A program made the translations under genes and the position numbers. A DNA stretch of 13,841 nt. Origin: Deltaproteobacteria bacterium (GTDB lineage Bacteria; Desulfobacterota; DSM-4660; Desulfatiglandales; Desulfatiglandaceae). This document shows, piece after piece, positions 7,478 through 12,795 of this stretch (its first letter is position 1; each line of letters begins with the position of its first letter). The stretch lies in contig JABGPV010000135.1 in NCBI GenBank assembly GCA_018644785.1, positions 1 through 13,841 on the forward strand. The letters run 5' to 3'. The notes beneath the pieces were generated by a model. The model did not search any database, was not told where the DNA came from, and was given only the letters and a program-made list of their open reading frames with translations.

Positions 7478-8533
7478 TTGGAAATACCGTTAATAGAAGT
7501 GGCAGAAATTGTGACTGGGGAGTGCATCGGTCATAAAAACTTTGTTGTTACGGGTATTAACTCCCTTGATCAGGCTGGCCCTTCGGAGGTTTCTTTTTTT
7601 TCGGATCGCCGTTATGGTGAGAGCCTGAAAAACACGAAGGCCGGTGCATTGCTGGTTTCCGAGATAAATGACGAATTCAAGGGGCCGCAGGTGGTAACCC
7701 CTCACGTGGAACTGGCCTATGCGAAAATCGCGTCGATTTTTGCCATGCCGCCCACCCGATATCCTGGGATCAGCGCTGATGCCTTTATCGGCGAGAACTG
7801 CCATCTGGGAGAAGATGTATCAATTTTCCCCATGGTCTATGTGGGCGAGGGTTCTGAAATCAACGATGGGGCCACGCTCTTTCCGGGGGTCGTTATTGAT
7901 GAAAGGGTAAAGATCGGCAAGAGGACCATCCTGTATCCCAACGTAACGGTCATGCGGGATTGTGTCATTGGAAATGATGTGATCGTCCATGGTGGCACTA
8001 CCATCGGGAGTGACGGGTTCGGTTTTGTACGGAATGGTTCATCATCCGTTAAAATTCCGCAGACCGGGATTGTTCAGATTGACGACCATGTTGAGATCGG
8101 TGCCAATAATTGTATTGATCGTGGCGCATTCGGCAAGACCTGGATTAAAGAAGGTGTTAAAACCGACAACCTGGTTCAGATTGCCCACAACGTGGTTATC
8201 GGGGAGCATTCCATTATTGTGGCGCTCGCAGGGATTTCGGGGAGCTCTCAGCTAGGGAGGGGTGTGGTTATCGGGGGGCAGGTCGGTGTAAATGACCACA
8301 CAGAGATTGGTGACGGGGCCATGGTGGGCCCCCAGTCCGGTGTGGCAAAGTCGATTCCCGCCGGAAGCGTGGTCTCCGGCACTCCGGCTATCTCCCATCG
8401 TCTTCGGCTCAAGACTATGGCCATGACGACCCGACTGCCGCAATTCAGTGATCGCTTACGGCACCTTGAGAGAAAGGTTCATGAATTGGAACAACGGACA
8501 GATGACGGAGGACGGACGACAGATGACCGATGA
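7478..8533 (+). CDS. lpxD: UDP-3-O-(3-hydroxyacyl)glucosamine N-acyltransferase LpxD
   Basis: Third lipid A step: adds an R-3-hydroxyacyl chain from ACP to the 2-amino group of UDP-3-O-acyl-glucosamine. Residues 1-97 form the N-terminal nucleotide-binding domain (VVTGINSLDQAGPSEVSFFS). From about 98 to 300 there is a left-handed beta helix of hexapeptide repeats. QIAHNVVIG holds the catalytic His at 237, and NDH holds a second conserved His at 274. A C-terminal helix LPQFSDRLRHLERKVHELEQ (320-339) ends the normal protein. The last dozen residues (RTDDGGRTTDDR) and the stop codon are encoded by a tandem heptanucleotide repeat (8497-8538) and are probably not family sequence. The start is TTG at 7478 with AGGAGA at 7463-7468, nine bases upstream. 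It overlaps fabZ by 11 bases. Confidence 0.95.
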   Translation: MEIPLIEVAEIVTGECIGHKNFVVTGINSLDQAGPSEVSFFSDRRYGESLKNTKAGALLVSEINDEFKGPQVVTPHVELAYAKIASIFAMPPTRYPGISADAFIGENCHLGEDVSIFPMVYVGEGSEINDGATLFPGVVIDERVKIGKRTILYPNVTVMRDCVIGNDVIVHGGTTIGSDGFGFVRNGSSSVKIPQTGIVQIDDHVEIGANNCIDRGAFGKTWIKEGVKTDNLVQIAHNVVIGEHSIIVALAGISGSSQLGRGVVIGGQVGVNDHTEIGDGAMVGPQSGVAKSIPAGSVVSGTPAISHRLRLKTMAMTTRLPQFSDRLRHLERKVHELEQRTDDGGRTTDDR

Positions 8534-8538
8534 CGAAG
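8497..8538. repeat. Tandem heptanucleotide repeat at the lpxD/fabZ junction, six units
   Basis: Six consecutive 7-base units: GACAGAT, GACGGAG, GACGGAC, GACAGAT, GACCGAT, GACGAAG. Each begins GAC and five of six have G or A at positions 5-6. The first and fourth units are identical, so a 10-base word recurs exactly 21 bases apart (8497 and 8518). The repeat encodes the LpxD tail and its TGA (8531-8533) in one frame, and in another frame supplies GGAGGA (8507-8512) and the ATG (8523) used for fabZ. A palindromic element follows three bases later. Confidence 0.8.
8507..8512 (+). promoter_or_regulatory. fabZ Shine-Dalgarno embedded in the heptad repeat
   Basis: GGAGGA lies 10 bases before the ATG at 8523 and is made by the second and third repeat units. 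It is the best ribosome site in the region and decides the fabZ start over the in-frame ATGs at 8448, 8481 and 8502. Confidence 0.5.
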
Positions 8539-9014
8539 TAGGGGCTGGCCTACGTGCCCGCCCATCGATTGAACTCCCTTTGACATATACGGAAATCACC
8601 GAAATTATCCCTCACCGCTATCCGTTTTTGTTGGTGGACAGGATTATCGAACTGGAGTTGAGTAAAAGGGTGGTGGGTATAAAAAATGTAACCATTAATG
8701 AACCTTTTTTTCAGGGGCATTTCCCGGGTGAGCCCATTATGCCGGGAGTCCTCATCATTGAGGCCATGGCGCAGGTGGGTGGGATCATGGCGCGTTTGTC
8801 CATCCCCGGCGTCATGGAAAAAGAAACCCCCGATCCGATCCGTTTTGTGGCCATCGACAAAGTCAAATTCAGAAGGCCGGTGATTCCCGGCGACCAGATC
8901 CGATTTGAAATCGAAGCGCTGAGAACAGGCTCAAAGGTATGGAAAGTGGCGGGAAAGGCCCTTGTGGACGGTCATCTGGTGGCAGAGGCGGTTTTGGTGG
9001 CGACCATTGGGTAA
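8523..9014 (+). CDS. fabZ: 3-hydroxyacyl-ACP dehydratase FabZ
   Basis: Dehydrates 3-hydroxyacyl-ACP in fatty-acid elongation and so competes with LpxA and LpxD for the same acyl donors, which explains its usual place between lpxD and lpxA. The hot-dog fold is complete: IIPHRYPFLLVDRI carries the catalytic His, NEPFFQGHFPGEPIMPGVLIIEAMAQ carries the catalytic Glu, and RFVAIDKVKFRRPVIPGDQ follows. From the ATG at 8523 it has 163 residues. The first 19 residues (MTDDEVGAGLRARPSIELP) come from the heptad repeat and the adjoining palindrome and replace the usual short leader. A TTG at 8580, giving MTYTEITEIIPHRYP, would be a family-length start but lacks a Shine-Dalgarno and may be the ancestral one. 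An ATG at 8448 would make 188 residues but would overlap lpxD by 86 bases. Confidence 0.93.
   Translation: MTDDEVGAGLRARPSIELPLTYTEITEIIPHRYPFLLVDRIIELELSKRVVGIKNVTINEPFFQGHFPGEPIMPGVLIIEAMAQVGGIMARLSIPGVMEKETPDPIRFVAIDKVKFRRPVIPGDQIRFEIEALRTGSKVWKVAGKALVDGHLVAEAVLVATIG
8542..8563. repeat. REP-like GC-rich palindrome inside the fabZ leader
   Basis: GGGCTGGC (8542-8549) pairs with GCCCGCCC (8556-8563) over 7 of 8 positions around the 6-base loop CTACGT. It starts three bases after the heptad repeat ends and encodes part of the FabZ N-terminal extension (GAGLRARP). The form, a GTAGGGGC start followed by a GC palindrome, resembles dispersed palindromic repeats I recall from several bacterial genomes; that match is from memory. 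With no U-run it is not a terminator. Confidence 0.5.
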
Positions 9015-9792
9015 TTTAACAGACATTCATCCTATGGCGGCGGTAAGTCCCCACGCGCGGATTGATTCGGGCGTCAAGGTCGGCCCCTTCAGCAGTGTGG
9101 GTGACCATGTGACCATTGGCTGTGATACCGTGATCGGCGCTCATGTGGCTATTGAGGGCCATACGACCATTGGGAAGCGGAACCGGTTTTATCCTTTCTC
9201 TTCTATCGGCACACCGCCCCAGGACGTGGGTTATGGTGATGAAGAGACACGTCTTTTGATGGGCGATGAAAATACCGTCAGGGAATATGTCACCATCAAT
9301 CGCGCCACTACCAAAGAGGAATGGGAGACCGTCGTTGGAAGCCATAACTATTTGATGGCTTATGCCCATGTGGCCCATGACTGTCGCCTTTCGGACTGGG
9401 TAATCCTGGGGAACGGCGCCACCCTGGGCGGTCACACCCATATAGGAGAATACGCCATTTTAAATGCTTTTCTGGCGGTTCAGCAATTTGTGAGAATCGG
9501 CGCCCATGCTTTTTTGGGTGCCAAAGCAGGAATTGATCGCGATGTCCCCCCCTATATGATCACCGCCGGCCCAAGGGCCAGGCTTTATGGTGTCAACCAG
9601 AGGGGCCTGAAAAGAAGAGGCTTTTCTCAGGAGACCATCGATATACTGAAAAAAGCGTACCGGATTTTATGGCGGGATCACAAGCGCCTGGATATGGGCA
9701 TTTTGCAGGTCAAGCAAGAGCTGGAGATGATACCGGAGTTGAAGATTCTTCTGGATTTCCTGGCCGGGTCAAAGCGGGGGGTGATTCGGTGA
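9007..9792 (+). CDS. lpxA: UDP-N-acetylglucosamine acyltransferase LpxA (divergent active site)
   Basis: First lipid A step: transfers R-3-hydroxyacyl from ACP to the 3 position of UDP-GlcNAc. The 261-residue protein matches E. coli LpxA (262) with a constant offset of one residue, so residues can be compared directly. A left-handed beta helix covers about 5-185, and the C-terminal helical domain starts at GLKRRGFS (200-207). The catalytic His at 124, its partner His at 121, His 143 and Arg 203 are kept. Lys76 of E. coli is Gly 75 here (QDVGYGDE) and His160 is Gln 159 (AVQQF). At the acyl-length ruler position (E. coli Gly173) there is Ala 172, followed by Lys. The TTG start at 9007 gives MGNLTDIHP, matching the family length; it overlaps fabZ by 8 bases, with GGTGG at 8996-9000. 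The stop shares one base with the lpxI ATG. Confidence 0.94.
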   Translation: MGNLTDIHPMAAVSPHARIDSGVKVGPFSSVGDHVTIGCDTVIGAHVAIEGHTTIGKRNRFYPFSSIGTPPQDVGYGDEETRLLMGDENTVREYVTINRATTKEEWETVVGSHNYLMAYAHVAHDCRLSDWVILGNGATLGGHTHIGEYAILNAFLAVQQFVRIGAHAFLGAKAGIDRDVPPYMITAGPRARLYGVNQRGLKRRGFSQETIDILKKAYRILWRDHKRLDMGILQVKQELEMIPELKILLDFLAGSKRGVIR

Positions 9793-10634
9793 TGCCGGCC
9801 CCGGATAAAACCATCGGGCTGATTGCAGGTGGCGGGCAGTTCCCGCTGCTGGTGGCGGATGCGGCAAGGAAACAGGGAACGCGTGTGGTGGCTGTAGCCC
9901 ACCATGGCGAAACGGATGCTGCTTTATCGGACAAAGTGGATGAGATTGTATGGATCAAACTGGGCCAGTTGGGCCAACTCATCAAGACGTTTAAGAAATT
10001 CGGTGTCAGTAAGGCGCTGATGGCGGGTTCCATCGCCAAGAAGAAGATGTTTGAAATGCGTCCCGATTTTAAGGGACTTGCCATTATGACCAAACTGGCG
10101 ATCTTTCATGACGATGACATCCTCCGCTCGGTAACAGATGAATTTGCCAAGGAGGGGGTTGAGATTGTCAGTTCAACCCTTTTTATGCCGGAGCTTCTGG
10201 CGCCCGAAGGTTGTCTGACCAAACGGCAGCCCACCCGGAGTGAATGGGCGGACATCCGTTTTGGTTGGAAGATTGCAAAGGAGTTGGGTCGCCTGGATAT
10301 CGGGCAGAGTGTTGTGGTGAGGAAAAAGACGGTTTTAGCGGTGGAGGCCATGGATGGTACTGATGCCACCATCCTTCGCGGGGGCGCTCTGGCCAAAGAA
10401 AAGGCTGTTGTGGTTAAAGTCAGCAAGCCCACCCAGGATCTTCGTTTTGACGTGCCTTGCGTTGGGATGGAAACCATTTCAGTCATGTCGCGGGTCAAGG
10501 GCGCTGTCCTGGCTGTGGAAGCCGGACGCACACTGATGTTTGACAGGTCGGAGATGGTGAAAGCCGCGGACCGGGGAAAGATCGCTGTGGTTGCTGTTGA
10601 AAGCGCTTCGGGAGATAAGGATGAAAAAGGATAA
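9792..10634 (+). CDS. lpxI: UDP-2,3-diacylglucosamine pyrophosphatase LpxI
   Basis: Fourth lipid A step: hydrolyses UDP-2,3-diacylglucosamine to lipid X and UMP at the inner membrane, doing the job of LpxH in organisms that lack it. The 280-residue length and the DUF1009 layout fit LpxI of Caulobacter. An N-terminal domain opens with TIGLIAGGGQFPLLVADAAR (7-26) and contains the MAGSIAKKKMF stretch (77-87). The C-terminal catalytic domain includes AVEAMDGTDATILRGG (183-198) and the RFDVPCVG segment (218-225) with its conserved Asp. The ATG at 9792 overlaps the lpxA stop as TGATG. A longer reading from 9669 would run 124 bases into lpxA and adds no family sequence. The 3' end overlaps the next gene by 14 bases. 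Confidence 0.93.
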   Translation: MPAPDKTIGLIAGGGQFPLLVADAARKQGTRVVAVAHHGETDAALSDKVDEIVWIKLGQLGQLIKTFKKFGVSKALMAGSIAKKKMFEMRPDFKGLAIMTKLAIFHDDDILRSVTDEFAKEGVEIVSSTLFMPELLAPEGCLTKRQPTRSEWADIRFGWKIAKELGRLDIGQSVVVRKKTVLAVEAMDGTDATILRGGALAKEKAVVVKVSKPTQDLRFDVPCVGMETISVMSRVKGAVLAVEAGRTLMFDRSEMVKAADRGKIAVVAVESASGDKDEKG

Positions 10635-11595
10635 ACTTAGAGTCGCTGTGATCGGTGTGGGTCATCTGGGTGAGTATCATGTTCAGAAATATAAGGCCAT
10701 GCCCGAAGTAGAATTTGTGGGTGTTGTGGACGTGGATGGAACACGCGTAAAGGAGATCGCCCGTCGATATGATACAACCGCTCACGATGATCACTCCCGC
10801 ATCCTGAGCCAGGTGGATGCCGTGAGTCTGGCTGTTACCACGGAGATGCATTTTGAAGTGGCAAAAGATGTGTTGGCAAACAATGTTCACATGCTCATTG
10901 AAAAGCCCATAACCTACGATCTGAAAGAAGCGGACAAACTGATCCACATGGCCCGTAAACGGAATCTGGTGTTGCAGGTGGGTCTCATTGAACGATTTAA
11001 TCCGGCCATCAAAAAGCTGGAACCCCTGCTCAAGGATCCTGTTTTTCTGGAATCTCACCGAATGAATCTGTTTACGACGCGGGGACTGGATGTGGACGTG
11101 GTCCTCGATTTGATGATTCACGATCTGGATATTATCCTTCACCTGGTCCAAAGCAACGTAAAAGAGGTCCATGCCGTCGGAATGCCCGTCATCACGGAAA
11201 AGACCGACATCGCCAATGTTCGCCTCATTTTCGAGGACGGGACCGTGGCAAATTTGACCGCCAGCCGTGTTTCAGGAAAAATGCTGCGGAAAATACGCGT
11301 GTTTCAACCGGATGCCTATTTTTCAGCTGACTGCGGAAAACGCCAGCTCACCGCCATTAAGCTGGATTCCACAACCAAAGATGCCAACGATTTTCCTGAA
11401 GTTGCCACCAGTAAAGAAATATATGATGTGAGCGATCCGTTGGCCGATGAAATCTCCTCCTTTGTAAATGCTGTTCAGAGTGGTTCTGATCCGATCGTGA
11501 CAGGAGAGGATGGGCGGAACGCCTTGAGCATCGCCTTGAGTATCATCCATCAGATCGAGCGAGGCTGTCAGAATTTCGAGCCCATCTGTAAATAA
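10621..11595 (+). CDS. Gfo/Idh/MocA-family NAD(P)-dependent oxidoreductase in the lipid A operon
   Basis: A 324-residue predicted cytoplasmic sugar-type dehydrogenase. The Rossmann fold opens with VAVIGVGHLGEYH (8-20, dinucleotide motif GVGHLG), with an acidic D39 after the second strand suggesting NAD. EKP at 94-96 holds the catalytic Lys, and the C-terminal substrate domain has LMIHDLDIILHL (164-175) with the His-Asp pair expected in the active site. Its place between lpxI and lpxB, coupled by a 14-base overlap to lpxI, points to a substrate in lipid A or sugar-nucleotide metabolism. In Acidithiobacillus ferrooxidans a Gfo/Idh enzyme, GnnA, lies between lpxA and lpxB and oxidises UDP-GlcNAc at C3 before transamination by GnnB. 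No GnnB-like aminotransferase is in this window, so the substrate is unproven. The ATG at 10621 has GGGAG at 10610-10614; the in-frame start at 10591 is less likely. Confidence 0.85.
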   Translation: MKKDKLRVAVIGVGHLGEYHVQKYKAMPEVEFVGVVDVDGTRVKEIARRYDTTAHDDHSRILSQVDAVSLAVTTEMHFEVAKDVLANNVHMLIEKPITYDLKEADKLIHMARKRNLVLQVGLIERFNPAIKKLEPLLKDPVFLESHRMNLFTTRGLDVDVVLDLMIHDLDIILHLVQSNVKEVHAVGMPVITEKTDIANVRLIFEDGTVANLTASRVSGKMLRKIRVFQPDAYFSADCGKRQLTAIKLDSTTKDANDFPEVATSKEIYDVSDPLADEISSFVNAVQSGSDPIVTGEDGRNALSIALSIIHQIERGCQNFEPICK

Positions 11596-11617
11596 GCGGG
11601 ATCGTAAACGGGTTCTC

Positions 11618-12778
11618 TTGGTGGCGGCGGAAGCTTCCGCCGATTTACATGGCGCCAATCTGGTCCTTGCCATCAAACGGATATGCCCCCAAGCCGTGTT
11701 TTTCGGAATCGGGGGGAACAACATGGCACGGGCAGGTGTAACGCGGTTCATTAAGTCCGAGGATATGGCCGTGGTCGGTTTAGCAGAGATCTTCGGAAAG
11801 TTTCGCATTCATGTAAAAGCTGCCAATATCCTGAAGTCCATTCTTAAACTTCACCGCCCCGATCTTTTGATCCTGATCGATTATCCCGGCTTCAACCTCC
11901 ATATGGCCCGAATCGCCAAAAACCTGAATGTTCCGGTTCTTTACTATATCAGCCCCCAGGTATGGGCATGGCGGCGGGGCAGGGTTAAGAAGATCGCAAA
12001 ACGGGTGGATAGAATGGCGGTCATTCTGCCCTTTGAGAAACCTTTTTTCCAAAAAAGCGGCATTGATGTGGAGTATGTGGGGCATCCCCTGATCGACGCC
12101 TTTGAAAAAAATGCTCATAAATTGAATTCCGCAATCCGCAATCCGAAATCCGCAATCCAAAGTCCCGTTGTTGGATTGGTTCCCGGCAGTCGACGGGAAG
12201 AGATTTTGAACCTTTTGCCTGTTATGATCAGGGCCGGTGAAATTCTGAAAGCCGAATATCCCCATATTCGTTTTGTTCTGCCGCTTGCAGAGACCATTTC
12301 TTTAGATTGGCTTTTACGTTTCGTTAAGAACACAAAGTTGGATATCGAAATTTATCATGAAGGCATTTATGGTGCATTGAACCCGTGTCATCTGGCTTTT
12401 GTGACATCGGGGACCGCCACGCTGGATGCGGCCATAATGAATGTTCCCATGGTGGTGATTTATAAAGCGAAACGGTTGACGTATGAGGTTGGAAAGCGGG
12501 CCATCAAAGTGCCCTATCTCGGTCTGGTGAATTTGGTGGCGGGGGAGGGCGTGGCGCCTGAGCTGATTCAGGATGATGTGACCCCGGAAAGACTGGCCAT
12601 GGCCGGAAAAAGCTTTCTGGTGGACGGTGAATTGCGACAGCAGACAATTCATAAACTGAAAATGGTAAAAGAAGATCTTGGCAGGGGAGGGGCGTCTGAA
12701 AGGACCGCCCGAATCGCCGCCGGGATGATGGGTTGTTCCGGCCCGGCCGTCGCAGCTGCTTTGGCGGAGTCGGCGTAA
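11618..12778 (+). CDS. lpxB: Lipid-A-disaccharide synthase LpxB
   Basis: Condenses UDP-2,3-diacylglucosamine with lipid X to form the beta-1,6 disaccharide of lipid A; a peripheral inner-membrane GT19 glycosyltransferase with GT-B fold. Family signatures are present: EASADLHGANLVLA (5-18), FFGIGG (28-33), DLLILIDYPGFN (82-93), YYISPQVWAWRRGRVKKI (109-126), VGHPLID (154-160), VGLVPGSRREEI (185-196), SGTATLDAA (264-272) and YLGLVNLVAGEGVAPELIQ (300-318). Residues 170-183 in the linker come from a tandem heptanucleotide repeat. The coordinates use the TTG at 11618, but the codons before it (11603-11617, RKRVL) read as the family's first beta strand. The true start may therefore be upstream, with an ATT at 11573 preceded by GAGG as a candidate. 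The fingerprint usually written GEASGD is AEASAD here. The next gene begins 17 bases after the stop. Confidence 0.94.
   Translation: MVAAEASADLHGANLVLAIKRICPQAVFFGIGGNNMARAGVTRFIKSEDMAVVGLAEIFGKFRIHVKAANILKSILKLHRPDLLILIDYPGFNLHMARIAKNLNVPVLYYISPQVWAWRRGRVKKIAKRVDRMAVILPFEKPFFQKSGIDVEYVGHPLIDAFEKNAHKLNSAIRNPKSAIQSPVVGLVPGSRREEILNLLPVMIRAGEILKAEYPHIRFVLPLAETISLDWLLRFVKNTKLDIEIYHEGIYGALNPCHLAFVTSGTATLDAAIMNVPMVVIYKAKRLTYEVGKRAIKVPYLGLVNLVAGEGVAPELIQDDVTPERLAMAGKSFLVDGELRQQTIHKLKMVKEDLGRGGASERTARIAAGMMGCSGPAVAAALAESA
12129..12163. repeat. Tandem heptanucleotide repeat translated inside lpxB, five units
   Basis: Units are CCGCAAT, CCGCAAT, CCGAAAT, CCGCAAT and CCAAAGT: three exact copies plus two diverged ones. 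It is translated in frame as NSAIRNPKSAIQS, with the 7-residue echo SAIRNPK/SAIQ expected from a 21-base period. It sits in the linker between VGHPLIDAF and VVGLVPGSRR, where family members vary in sequence. The unit differs from the lpxD/fabZ repeat but has the same 7-base period. Confidence 0.8.
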
Positions 12779-12795
12779 ACTGGGAGGCAGGCAAG

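Noticed and set aside
8497..8538. CRISPR-like array or phage attachment site at the heptad repeat
   Set aside because: Units are directly abutting 7-mers with no spacers, no cas genes or integrase are present, and no second att-like copy is seen.
8962..9006. ATG at 8962 as the start of lpxA
   Set aside because: The added residues are the fabZ end read in another frame (Trp- and Arg-rich), and the family-length start is the TTG at 9007.
9669..9791. Long N-terminal extension of lpxI from 9669
   Set aside because: It overlaps lpxA by over 120 bases and adds low-complexity sequence; the ATG at 9792 matches the usual LpxI N-terminus.
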